Positions 47,400-59,395 of a stretch of DNA of 64,000 bases are shown here, in pieces. The notes under the pieces are model-generated. The model had not been told where the DNA came from. It did no database searches and was given only the letters and a program-made list of their open reading frames with translations. The position numbers and the translations under genes are program-made. How positions within the stretch are numbered: position 1 is the stretch's first letter; every line of letters begins with the position of its first letter. Where the stretch lies: positions 10,080,001 to 10,144,000 of the forward strand of contig JAYKKI010000061.1 of assembly GCA_039881145.1 (NCBI GenBank). Direction: 5' to 3'. This stretch comes from Druceiella hillmani. Taxonomy: Eukaryota > Arthropoda > Insecta > Lepidoptera > Hepialidae.

Positions 47400-47660
47400 T
47401 TATGATTCTTTCATGATTCTAGGTCAACGGAAAGTACCCTAGAGGTTTTGATTATTTGCCAGTGTCAAAGAATGCGTCATAAATGAACGTATTTTAGGGT
47501 TTTTTTGATTGAGTTGACTTAGATTCTTCTACAGCTCCATGGGTAGACCTCTATATTTGATATTAATTTCAACTACAGACAGGCGGACAACAAAGTGATT
47601 CTATAAGAGTTCCTTCTTTCCTTTTGAGGTACGGAACCCTAAAAATAAAAAAAACCCTTA
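47400..47660 (+). repeat. Dispersed non-coding repeat ending TACGGAACCCTAAAAAT
   Basis: The blocks TCATGATTCTAGGTCAACGG, GACAACAAAGTGATTCTATA, TCCTTTTGAGGTACGG and AACCCTAAAAAT in this order are familiar to me from dispersed repeats in insect, especially lepidopteran, genomic sequences. There is no ORF. The class is uncertain, and the match is from memory. Confidence 0.4.
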
Positions 47661-50600
47661 TAGTGAAATTTCGTTGTCAGTCCATCTATCAGTGTTTCTT
47701 TCAAAAACAGTGCGGTTATATAATTTGCATGCCGCCATTTAATTTTGGTAACAAAAATATTTTTCCTCTCTTTCTGGAGTTTCGCAATTTATTGTTGATG
47801 GTTGCAAAATTAAGTTGTAAAATAATTTTTAAATTTCTTTTCTAATCACAAAATTGAAGGTACTTCTAATGTAAGAATTTATTGAACGTGTAGCAAATTG
47901 TCACATTGTTAGTAATTTATAAGCAAATTGATCAAGAAATTGCTATTCACTTAAAAATTTCGTTAAAGTACCCCTCGTAGACAATTTAAGTGAATTTTAT
48001 CACATTCGTTCCCAGCCAGAGTTGCGCTGCGCTCCAATGATACTCGTAAGTAGTGTGTTTTTACATCATATTATGAATGGATATGTGAAAGGGAATTCAT
48101 TTTTTCCATCTTTAAACGTCAGATGACAAATAATTTGAGAGATAAGCAGCTAATAAAAGTAATAGAGTTTTTGGTGGATGGATATTTCATACTTATTGGA
48201 TGAAAGAATTTTAATTATATGATAACAAAATGAAGTAACTTAGCTCGTGGGGCAAAATACATAATAAAGAAATTTTGTATTGGTTTGAAAATAATGATAA
48301 ATGTACCTTAAAATAAATAGGATGTCCCATAAATTAAGGTAACTTGGAAAAGGGAAGATAGGCTCGGCTATGACTAGGCAGTTGACAAAATTTGAACCTG
48401 ATAAAAATGTCTAATTTTTTGAGGTACAGATACTTTTTCAAAATTTGTCAAAAATACTATTCGCTTTTAATATTTTGGATATTGCGGCTGCAATTTAAGT
48501 GTGACTATTCATTTTGTTATAGTTAAATATAACTGAGTAACAATTCTTTCAAATTAATTAAAATATTTTACTACAACTCTAATGGTTCTCTCGGAAAAAA
48601 TTCAATTTTGCGATTTTTGGTGATATTCGCTCTCCATATTTGACTGTTTATGCTATAAAAAACTAATATGCAGAACTGACAACTTAGTTCAAAAATTAGT
48701 ATATGTAATGCAGAAATTAGGAAGATAAAAGTGTTCTACCCATAAACGTAAAAAAAGAGATATTGCCACTTAAGGTAGTTGTCGAGTGACAGTAAGTTCC
48801 AAAAATTTTTAAAAAAGTTCTTATTAAAAATATTTTTTTTGTTTTCCAAATTGAGAATCTAACATAATTTTAACAATTTGCAAAAAAAATAATTTTTTTT
48901 GTTTTTCATTGCTTTTTTTAAACAAAATTAACTATGCTGCAGTACATATGTCTCCTGTAATGTTAATTGTACAATTTTTGAAATCTATTTTTATTATAAC
49001 AGTAAATTTTTTTCACAATTTTAACATAACTCCATTTGACATTGAATTAGTTTTTAGACAAATAGATCGAAGCGTTTTTAAATATTTTTCTGCAATATTA
49101 CTTATACAATTTTTGATAGCAATTTTAGCAAAACTCAAAAGTAAATCATTTTTAAATTTTAAAATGATATTAAATTTTAAAGTAATGACGGCGAGACGTG
49201 ACAATTCCAATAACCGTTGTCAAAAAGTTACAGCATAAACCATTTACTGGCTAATACAAAGGGGAGGCTGGTTATTTTTAAAGCATGCTGATGCAAAGCC
49301 ATCCTGATGATGTTTTTGTTTCATTCATAGATTTATAAATTGTTAAATACCTTCTTCAAAGCATTTTTCTACCTAGTTTATTTAGTTTTAAGCGAATTTA
49401 CTCTAAGGAAATAATACTATTGAGGTTGTACTGATTTCGCTATAGCTATAGCACCAAAATTTAAAAAGAACTGAGCGGTTGGAAAGCTGCCTGTCTCAGC
49501 TTGCTACCATCAACGGTTTTCTAAGAATCAAGGCATAACAAAATAAGAATGTAAAATAATATGTTAACATTTTGGGATAATTAGACCCTCTGGTTCAACT
49601 TTTATTTTATAATCAGTAAATTTAAAAAGAAAAACTCACAAACTAAGAACACATAAAAATCCTCAGCGATCTCGCTAATTAAAATTGATGTCTAAAAACA
49701 TCTGCTTAAATAGTCATCTGCGTCGTGGCCGTGATTCCGCTGTCCGTATCTTTAACTAACGCAAATCAATATTTCTTTACTGTTTTAGGATTTTTCGTTT
49801 TATTTATAGAACGTTGAGAATAGGTGTTTTTTCATAACATTTTTGAAAGAAATTCTATTAAATTTTCATGAAGTTTTGTAAGTCTATGTCAAGGATACAT
49901 TACTTTAGAAAAAAATTGTCCTTCTATACTTTAATCATTTTGACGCCAATTACTTCGTGCTAAGAATTTAAGTTTTAAAAAAGATACTATTTTCCAACAA
50001 GATGAAAACTTCCGTTCCCAGTTTTTAGTCGGGAAAGTAATTAAATTTTAAGATAGCTATTCCAAAAAATTTTCCACCGTTCCATTCTGGAATCCACTTC
50101 AAAAATAACATTGGGATATTTCCATTTACTTTACCCACTATTAAACTGTTGTTCATTGCCACATTATAGGGTGTATTTTATTTAAAATATAGTTATTTTT
50201 AATAACCCCAAGGACTCGCAATTTATAACCATTTATTTGTCGATTTTTTCATTTGTAGAAAAACAAACTTTTGTTACTCTGTGGCTTGTAGCTTGGTATA
50301 ATTTGGTAGTTACAGGTAATATTTTGGGGGTATCTGTGAATAGCTAAGGTAATTAATACAGCAGTGCAATTTAAAATTATATTACGGACTATATTTACAT
50401 TATAGATGTTTTTTAAAAATTATACGTATTACTAAAATACATTATTAGAATTCCAAACCCCAAAAGAAACTAAACCATTATAATATATTAATAGTGAAAT
50501 GATATATTTTACACACTGTCATACTTCTTTAATATAAAACTATCTCAGATGTCTCGCAAAAATATTCACTAGGAAAAATTTGGTGGTATCAGAAGTTTTA

Positions 50601-52170
50601 TAGCTTAAATAGAAAATTATTTTTTAACTAAGTTAGTAGTAGTTCCTCGTCTATCTAACTTTCTTATAACATGCCATGACTTATGACATATGAAATAAAA
50701 TATACACAACTTAATTTTCACCAATGGCGTAATATTACGCGGATATATCACTGGCGCTCTAAAAGTTGTCCTCGAAATTTGAGATCGAGCTCAGTACGAT
50801 TATTTCCTTTATACACGTGCTTTTATGAACTCACTATCTGTGGCCATACTTAGGGACATATGTTTGTTCGATGTGTATCGGTATGGAACGTCTATTGAAT
50901 ATAACATCTTTGTTTAAAATTACTGAACATTTTGAAGGTTAGTTCGGCCTCTGTCACATGATGTTATCCTTTACACAGTGTGTGGTAAATATTTATATCG
51001 TGTAAAACATGTAATCATGCAACTTGAAGATGTTTATATTTAAGTTTACGTTTACTTTTTATGTATTTTCTGTAGTTAAATTAATGATTTCTTAGAAAAT
51101 AACAAATGTACATAGCTACATACACGTACATCGTAAGTTGTTTTTGGTTTGGGCCTATTTGTGACATAAAATTTATATAGTTCTTAATTATATTATCGTA
51201 ACCGATATTACTCGAGTTATGTGTCACATACTCCATCTATGTTATTAGTACTGATCACATATTTTTACTAGGTTATTAGGATACAGCTAACATTAGGCGT
51301 ACCCGTACAATGAGCACAAATGCTATTGGAATATCTTTGGAAATTAACACCACGTCACTATGTCGCTAAATGACAAATTTCTGCGGTAACTCTAAAAAGT
51401 TACTTCTTTCAAACAACGAATTATGCAGATTGTAAAAACCCGGTGGTTCGGTAGAGTCTAGTAGTTTCTTGCAAAATGCAATACATTAAGGTAAATTTTA
51501 GGACTGTAAATAAATCTCTAGTTGTACGTATTTCACGACAGTTATCTTTTAAGTACGTTTTTTTGAAAATAGATAAAAATAAACAAAAAATTACAGACAA
51601 CAGCCGAAGCTAAGAATAAATAGCGCAATTCATGCTTTTTGAATGTGTGTCAACCGATGCTTTATTTATTGGATCCAAACAGAAACACCAAAACTTACGT
51701 TAGGTTTCTTAATTTTTTAGCTTGATTCTTCAATAGATAACTAAATGCACCTTATCATTAATTTTTCAGATTGTATTCTACATATTTTATTTTCAAAATT
51801 TGATAAGCCCAATATTTGCATTTGATTGTAACTGATACAATAGATAGACATTATCGCGTGGTGAAATTACATTCCAACAAAGCATAGTCTATAGCTCTAA
51901 ACATTTTCAATATTCTTAAGAATAGAATAGAACGATGACAGCAACCCGGCACCGTGCCATTCTGTTTAAACAAAAGGCTTGCACTAGTACCGCACCTGTG
52001 TTGTCCGTTGTAAAAGCACCCATTTTTAATTATTCAGCAGTTACTATGAAGACGAGCTAAGTCTTTTTAAATATTTTTAGTTAAAAAAGTATGAACTTAT
52101 TTTTGGGCGTGTTGTTGAAAGATAATCTCTAAAGGTAAAATATAAAAGAAATGTTCAATAGGAGAAAGGA
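47661..52170. other. AT-rich stretch with possible small exons
   Basis: No clear gene. Two locally GC-rich spots could be tiny exons: 48016-48045, between a CCCAG acceptor and GTAAGT; and 49713-49744, which can read ICVVAVIPL like a membrane segment. Either could belong to the gene whose 3' exons start at 52492, but neither is proven. The AT-rich frame at 48909-49238 has no domain. Confidence 0.35.
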
Positions 52171-52272
52171 ATAAATGACATAATATATTAATATTAAACA
52201 AATAATAAATGACATAATATATTAATATTAAACAAATAATAAATGACATAATATATTAATATTAAACAAATA
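52171..52272 (+). repeat. Three perfect 34-bp tandem units
   Basis: ATAAATGACATAATATATTA... repeats exactly at 52171, 52205 and 52239. Confidence 0.97.
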
Positions 52273-52491
52273 ATCAAATAAGAATTTATTTGGCTTTGTA
52301 ATCTAATGTTATATTAATTTGAAAGGAAACCAAAAGAGTGCTGGTTTAGATCCATTTTAAAAACGCGAAATAAAAGTTTGTTACATTAGTTTGTTTATTT
52401 TACATTGTTACAAAAAAAAATTTCTTATTGTGAATCTTACGATAAACCGGAGACGGATTAACTTTTATTTTTTTTGGTTTTAGATTTTCAG

Positions 52492-52562
52492 ATTTGAATA
52501 TGGATATCCAAATATGTCGTCCTTGTCGATACCATCGATAGAAGTGTACAACGAAGTAAATG
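52492..52562 (+). CDS. Penultimate exon of an unidentified gene
   Basis: A 71-nt block between a TTTTCAG acceptor and a GTAAGT donor, open in one frame: FEYGYPNMSSLSIP, then SIEVYNEVN. It enters in phase 2 and leaves in phase 1. Codon composition is much less AT-driven than the flanks. It joins in frame to 53625-53659. Upstream exons were not securely found. I do not recognise the protein; an in-frame ATG (M of NMSSL) means it could also be a first coding exon. Confidence 0.5.
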
Positions 52563-53624
52563 GTAAGTCTATTCTGGTCCAGCTACAGTTGCCAGATTAT
52601 AGAGTTAAGATTACATTATTATTTAAATATTGCCGTATAACATCTTATAGTTCATAAGATTAACACATACATAGCCCCACGTGATTTAATATACAAAAAT
52701 TAATCCTTAAAACAATGATTTATTCGTACCTCTGGGAAAATATATACCAATGTTTGGATTTGTTTATTTTTATTTCATAAACGGTACGTGAAATTTGTCA
52801 ATCGCTGATATCTTTATTAATAAAATCTTAAGTTGAAAAGTCATTGAAATTTGCAATAAAAACATTGGAACCATACCTGACTCTTTCGAGAAGTGTCTCA
52901 CGAATTGACCTATTCCTGAAAAGATTATTTACAATTCATTTCATTAACGATTTTAATAAAATAGCCTTTGCAAATTTTTACAAATAAAAGTTAAGCGTTT
53001 TAGATATTTGCACACTACACTCCCATAATCATTTTCTTTCATAAAATTCAAAATCGTTCACAAAGTAAAAAATTGTTATATATTTTTTGATGCTCACTAA
53101 AGTTAAAGTTGCTTTCAATATAGAATGTAAAATATGGAAAAAAACATAAAAACGCTTACTTCATTCAATGTTCAAAAAAATAGAAGAATTTCGTAAATAA
53201 ACCAATTAGAACCGTTAAGTCTATTCTAAAAGATTTAAACCTTCTGATTGGTTATTTATGACCTAAAATATAATAGTCTACGTAAAGTCAGAGTACGCAG
53301 CAGCAATCGTTTTATTTTTCAATAAGATTCTGAGTGACTAAAAATGTCTAAAAATGTCTAAAAATGTCTTCGTATCTTATTGTGAGTGAATGTTTGGATA
53401 CGGTGCCGGTGTTTAATAAATGCCGAATATAATTATGGTACTTGCGAAGTCCTTTGAAGGTACTCGAGAGGTAACCGAATCGGCAAAAGAAGAAATTAAA
53501 AATTACTTATTTTTAATGGCCCCATAAAATAGGTAAAAATAAGCCTATTAATTTTGTGAAATTGGCTACTTCCACTTCTAAAATATAAATAAACATGGAG
53601 GAGAATTTTTTAACTCATTTCCAG

Positions 53625-53659
53625 GTGCAGTCCCATCCGAGTACCAGACGCTGAAGTAG
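53625..53659 (+). CDS. Terminal exon of the same unidentified gene
   Basis: After a pyrimidine-rich TTTTTTAACTCATTTCCAG acceptor, 35 nt complete the codon left by 52562 and read GAVPSEYQTLK then TAG. AATAAA follows 34 nt after the stop. Together with the previous exon the tail is EVYNEVNG-AVPSEYQTLK, with two Y-x-x-(V/L) motifs 11 residues apart, like sites for SH2-domain or adaptor binding in a receptor tail. Function is inference. Confidence 0.5.
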
Positions 53660-53692
53660 ATTACTAAACATAAGTTATATGTCAGTACACAA

Positions 53693-53698
53693 AATAAA
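53693..53698 (+). terminator. Poly(A) signal after the terminal exon
   Basis: AATAAA, overlapping a second AATAAA, 34-40 nt past the TAG at 53657. Confidence 0.45.
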
Positions 53699-53743
53699 TA
53701 AAAGAAAACTCCTAATATTCTTAAGCTATCTAAAAAATACAAG

Positions 53744-54520
53744 TCTTGAAACCGAAAGATTATGTATATGGAGTAAATTATGCAGAATTGGCCTTACGAA
53801 TGTGCACGGAAAATCCACATTGGATTAAAAATATTATTTGGTATGACGGAAGTTTATTTACACGAAACGTAATGTGGAATCACCATATTTGTTATCAATG
53901 GGTCAGAAAAAGGTCGACATTCCCATATCACGTGCTAGTTATCTCATTAATTAAGATGGTCCATAAATGTATAAGCTGGTGTACACGTCGGTAAAGTTAT
54001 TGATTCCATTTTCATAAACAGCACCTTAAATCGCCAAACATATCTAGCCTTACTTTAAGGTTCTCTGAGTAGATACTTAGATAGTAGTCTACAAGCTAGG
54101 CTGCGAGATTTGTGGTTTGAACATAATGGCATACGATCACAAGTTATGTCTCATATTCGGAATAGTATCCAAGAATACTTTGGTAAGCAATGGATAGGTA
54201 GATTTTATCCCTTATATTGGCCTTCGAGTTCGCTCGATCTAAAACCCCTACATTTTTACGGGGTTGCGAGAAGCATTTAGTATTGTGTAATGAATCTCAA
54301 AATGAAAGTGAGGTGAGACATCGGATTGCTTAGGTGATACAAGATAACAGCGCATCCGAGAGAACTCCTACTTAATGAAAAGACTTCACGCGAATAACCG
54401 TGGCCGGCGGCGAAGTATGTTGCATTACAAGGACGGCATTATTAAAAAATGGAGAGCATTTTATTGAGAGTACAATGGAAATTTTGCGGCTTTTCTGATA
54501 TCAGAAATTGAAATGAGTAA
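53744..54520 (+). mobile_element. Mariner/Tc1-superfamily transposase remnant (DDE_3 type)
   Basis: The frame at 53746-53994 reads ENPHWIKNIIWYDGSLFTRN, like the first catalytic Asp region ('NVLWTDE..F..NG'). Later frames give LWFEHNGIRSQVMSHIRNSI and YFGKQWIGRF (about 54110-54200), then LYWPSSSLDLKPLHFYG (about 54212-54262). These correspond to 'FQHDGAPPH....V...L...F...WIGR..P..WPPRSPDLTPLDFFLWG'. The key residues of the second and third regions are altered and several stops are present, so it is inactive. It begins about 85 bp after the terminal exon of the unidentified gene. Confidence 0.72.
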
Positions 54521-54799
54521 TGTGCGCTCAAACGGTGTTGGAATTTATTGAAACACTGTTTCCCATCAGAATCTCCACTCACGTTTTCCATTTTGTAGTG
54601 TTTATTTAAAATATTTGCGCTTTTTATTTCCTCACACTCTAGTTAAATATTACAGTAAATTATCAGACTGTACTATTTATTAGTTCAGTAGAAGTAGTAT
54701 TATTAAGAAATTTGTTTTAAAAGTATTAATTATATGTTAGTTGATTATTTGTGTATTAATGCAAAAACCGCCTAATGAGGCGTAAGCTTCCTCCAATGA

Positions 54800-54985
54800 T
54801 TTCTAATCTTCTCTTTCCCTTACTTTTTCTGGGCTATATATTTCAGCTACTTTTACATCCCATTTTACGGTTAATGTAAATTGTTTTAGTTCTCTTATCC
54901 TTGTTTTGTTGGATAATAGTCGTACATTAAATGAGGCAGTGCTATATCTAGCATTATTCAGAGGAAGAGAGTCTACTGCTCCCTC
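54800..54985 (-). mobile_element. LINE endonuclease (EEP) N-terminal fragment
   Basis: The minus strand encodes ASFNVRLLSNKTRIRELKQ, then IKWD-like VKWDVKVAEIYSPEK. This resembles the 'IATYNVRTLS...RI.ELEEAL..IKWDI.GIAEVR' start of APE endonucleases in insect LINEs. No RT follows, so it is a fragment. Confidence 0.6.
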
Positions 54986-55389
54986 CACAGTGATCAGCGG
55001 TTTTTGTGGAAATGTTTTACAGTTTTTATTTCTACCGCTTGTTTTTGAGGAGCTGCTGTGACGTTTGTGGTATATTGGTGCATGTATTAAGTCACTGTTC
55101 TAGAGATGATGCTGCACACTATCTATCGATAATGTTCGACGATAAACAGAATCGGTTTGAGAAGATACAAAAAGCTGTTATTTCTCAATTGTACACTAAC
55201 ATTTTTTCCATGTCTCTGAATATAAATAATTTCAGTTTATAGTGATTAATTAATATTATTAGCCCGATATAAATAAATCTGTCAGTGGCTCAGCTTCGGA
55301 GTAATAACTTATTATTCAAATATTTATGGAACAAGGAGAAATTATTTTAATTGTTTACTCCCTTTTAAAAACGTGGTATAAACAAAAAC

Positions 55390-56280
55390 AAAATAGGTAA
55401 ATAATTTTTATTTGCTTTTTAGTGTTGTGTGTGTGAAAATTAGCAATCTACTTTATATATCAAACTTCTTCACTTTTATGTTCACCTGGTAGTTTGGACA
55501 AGAAATAGAAAACTACAACAGTTGTGAAAATACTTATAAGATTTAAAGCTAAAAACGTGAAGCGCAAGTGAACCTAAGTCACTAAACTTTTATTGCACCA
55601 CAAATCGGACGACCTGTTGCGCGATTTTTTTTCAACGACGCTAATTTCTACACTGCCTGCCCACACACATTTTTCGTTTTAAATATTTTCGTAATATAAG
55701 TATTGTCAGGACTAATAAAAATTTCAAATCTTAAATTCCCAGAACAGTATATATGGAGTTATAAACCGTTACGGGGCAAAAAGAAATTTCTTATTAAATT
55801 TTTCATTCAAAACTTAAATAATTTATTTTCTGGTTTTTACTGTTTTGTGTGTGCGAAAATTAGCAATATAATATTACGTTATATACATTAACAGTATTGT
55901 TAGTAAATTATGTACTTATTTCCTTTGCGTTAATAAAATTTATACGCTCAAAATATGAAAGAAATACAAATTCTTTCTCTCGCTAAATTATGGCTATGTA
56001 GTACTTTGTGATAAGTCGAATGAATGCGGTCGCATTATGTATATTTAACGCAGAAATCTTCGTTGTTACTTTCTAACAGACTTCTTCATTCTTATGTTTG
56101 CTTGGTAGTTTGGGCTCTAGCTCAACGGGAAAAATTTATAGTCGCGTGGGTATTCCCCTTTGTTCCGAACAGACAAGCAGACAAATATACAATAAATGAA
56201 ATTAATATTTTATTGCCTTCTGTTTCTGAGCTATGTTTTAAGTTTAAAATCTCTATCTTAACAGGAAGCTAGTTAAAACC
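55390..56280 (+). repeat. Split local duplication
   Basis: The 55395-55530 segment (TAGTGTTGTGTGTGTG, AAAATTAGCAAT, then CTTCTTCA and GGTAGTTTGG) recurs in two pieces: AAAATTAGCAAT at 55838-55870 and CTTCTTCA...GGTAGTTTGGG at 56083-56115. The second copy appears to be broken by about 200 bp of other sequence. Confidence 0.6.
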
Positions 56281-59239
56281 GTTTGCAAAATTTGTACCGA
56301 ACAAACACATAAACAGACAAGAAAACGAGCTAATTAAAACGTGATAAATCTTTATTTTAGAAAATTAAACTACTTAGCAGTTCCGTTTTATTGTAATGGA
56401 CACTCGAATTTACACTGGAATTCCTTATTCGCTCAAACCGAAATAAAAAAATGCGTTAATAAAGTTATTATGTAATTTTGGATAAATCGGGATATTTTCG
56501 TGATGGAATTAAATTAATAGTTTCATTTGATAGGCCTGTACAACAATATAATAAAAGCAAAATTTCGTAATTCGTGAACAATTCGACAAAGACAAATTTA
56601 TTTCCAGAGTCACTCGTGACTCGAAAGAATGTCTGGAAATTTATACCGCTGCGTTGTACACCCGACTTGACCTTTCTACGAGCAAGTGATTTTAGAATAG
56701 ACACTACTTTGCTAATATATATATTTATACACACAGGTGTGTGTGTCAATGCTCCGTTTCAAACACTTTTGCGATTTGCCATGTGTAAAGGGGCAAATAG
56801 TTTTTTTTGTCACGTAAGTCGTTTAATTTAAAAAATAATTAAATTTTATATTTTATATGGAACCTTTAATTATGCACACTATATAAAGAGTGTCATTTAT
56901 CAGTTTGACATCTTGTAAAATGTCAGGATGACAGATGAATTGTAAATTAACTGTCAGGAAAAACGTGAAATGGAAACATAGCATTCGTTAACTTAGTTAA
57001 CTTCGTAAAATTAACTTCAGTACCTGTTACAATGGTAATTAATTAAATAAACTAAGAGTGACGCGCGATTAATTCGATACGTAATGTACTTTTAATATAT
57101 ACTGAGTTGTAAGTTATCACTCTTTAAGGTAATAATTTCGTAGCATCCACATTTATATTGGAAATTTATTTTGTGTACGCGCACATAATAATGAAAATTA
57201 TAATTGTTATCTTTTAGAATTGATTGTGATAAAGCTAAATACAAATCGTTCACTTGTACTTGCTATATTACTATAATATTTATTCAATGTAATTCCACAG
57301 TCAGTTTCAATTGTTATTTACCAATTAGAGAGTTTAAACTTCTTTGAGTAAATTCAGCGGTTCTGATTGGTTTATTTACAATGATCATATTTTTTTAACA
57401 CCTCCTTATTGAAAGTCGTTTTTTCTTTCATCGGAGTCAAGAAATAGATAATTATAATTTACTTAAATATATACATTGTTATTGAATGACCGCTACTAAA
57501 AAAGGGCCACTGTTAATATATTTTTTTAATTTGTACGTTTAATGCTATCGCAAGAGTAAAATGTGAGAATATTTAAACGTAAATTTTATATATAAAAATT
57601 TCATCAATTGCTTATATTATATCATTAAAAAAAGTTTTAAATTATATATTTAGGTATAAGTTAATTTATTAAGTACTCGTCGAAAGTCACAGGTCTGATT
57701 ATAATATTATTTCATTACGCGTCTCGATTACTTCTGGAACTAAAGATTTTATTAATCAAGAAATAAGATTCCATGCGTGCCTATCTATTTCGTGATAAGC
57801 ACGAATGGAGTACTATTTATTAGATTACTCTTAATTTGATATTGAACACAGTAGTAACTTATATGTTCAACACACTCGTCCGTTGTGTTAATAGAATAGA
57901 ATTTAAGAACAAATATTAAAAATAACGGAAACTTTTTGTTCCTCATATGTTGTGATATCTGACTTCAGTGAAATGATTATCTTCCTCCCTCTGCTTGAAA
58001 TATTTCAAAACATAAGTATGTAAGCAAATTATATCTTACATCACTATAATATGCAGTTTTTTATTGGAATTTGTAATTTTTAATTGATTTTGACCAAATC
58101 CATAGGCTGAGAAACTACTTTGCCATTACTTTCAATTGTACCTCTCTCCAATTAAAATAATTTTTTTTTCGAATTTGCAGTGCGCTGGAAGGCCACAAAA
58201 AGTTTAGGTTTTTGAAGTTTGTTATTTGAGTGCGATTATTTTTTTGGCATACTAACTGAATTATCTATGTCCAACTGTAATTGTCAAATCAACAAATATG
58301 CGGGAAATAAGACGCGGACAAAATTTTAAATCTAAAAGAGGTCGATTAAGGGTTTTATTTTTGAATAAGGGGTCGTCTAAGTTAAGTGATTTTTATAATA
58401 TTGTTTATAAACTCGGTAAATTATTACGTAACATTTGTATGTCACACTGTTATTGTTATATATTTAATAATACAAGTGACCCTTGAAAATATACACATTA
58501 ATACTCTAATTATTTTGTGCATACATAATTAGAGTTTAGCCTAGTTATATATTCTGTTTTTATTATTATAAATCTACATGACTGTAACTTGGTTTGTGAG
58601 CTATTCAATAAATAAGAAAATTAAATTTTCATTATAAACATGAACAGTAGACTGTACTTACCCTTTAATTAATAATACTACTAGCATTATGTAGGTATCT
58701 CGGTATTTTTTTCGTTTTCACGTTTGCTCCGTTGGTGTGTTTATTTTCAATTAAATCTTTGTAAGAGACAAATATATGCGACAGTGGCCTTTTCTCTGTT
58801 TTCGTGTAGTTTCTTTTTCTTGTATTCATTTTATTACTTTTGTTAAACGTAATACTTTCACCCAAAACAAACAACCCTTTCTACACTCACAAAGTAAATC
58901 GATATGTCAATTAAATATGTGTCTAATAAACATATTGATACCTCACTCTAAAGATACGTAGAAATATTTCACGAAGAAGCCATTTAATTGCTAATTTTTT
59001 TACGCTCTGAACTTTTTACGCTCTAAACTTTGATTTTACTCCTCACAAAATTTCATACCGGGAACTATATATGAAAATCGATTCTCAAGGAATAAACTCC
59101 AAGAACCATTTTCAATGACACCACATGGGAAATTCAATAGATTGTAGCTCCCATATAAAGGTTTTTTCACACTTATCACAATATTTATTAGATTCTACAA
59201 GACAACGTCTTTCTTCATTATGCAGCTTAATATCGTGAC
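56281..59239. other. AT-rich stretch
   Basis: No gene supported. A 16-bp perfect palindrome GAGTCACTCGTGACTC lies near 56609. Confidence 0.45.
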
Positions 59240-59395
59240 ATGATTGGACTCATAAATTTGGCGTATGAAGGAGGTTCTTTTGAAATATTACTTAGGTCAA
59301 GCGCAAAACGAAATCCATCCGACCCACGTGTTTGTTCATTAATTCGGGATGTTTCAGACTTGTTGCGCTTGATAAATTTCATTACGCGGTTTAAG
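59240..59395 (+). CDS. Candidate exon of unknown identity
   Basis: ATG at 59240 opens 52 codons (MIGLINLAYEGGSF..., ...NPSDPRVCSLIRDVSDLLRL...) ending at AAG before GTATGT (donor-like). A TTCTTCATTATGCAG acceptor-like string lies just upstream, but an in-frame TAA precedes the ATG. Residue composition is more coding-like than its surroundings. No family is recognised and no partner exon found, so this is weak. Confidence 0.22.

Noticed and set aside
48300..49260. Possible 0.9 kb DNA transposon starting GGATGTCCCATAAATTAAGG
   Set aside because: The start resembles some transposon ends, but no inverted partner or transposase block could be found.
52171..52272. CRISPR-like regular repeat
   Set aside because: The units are directly adjacent without spacers; it is a simple tandem repeat in a eukaryotic genome.
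56574..56831. Overlapping ORFs on both strands (about 85-93 residues)
   Set aside because: No motif, signal or splice evidence; they overlap each other on opposite strands.
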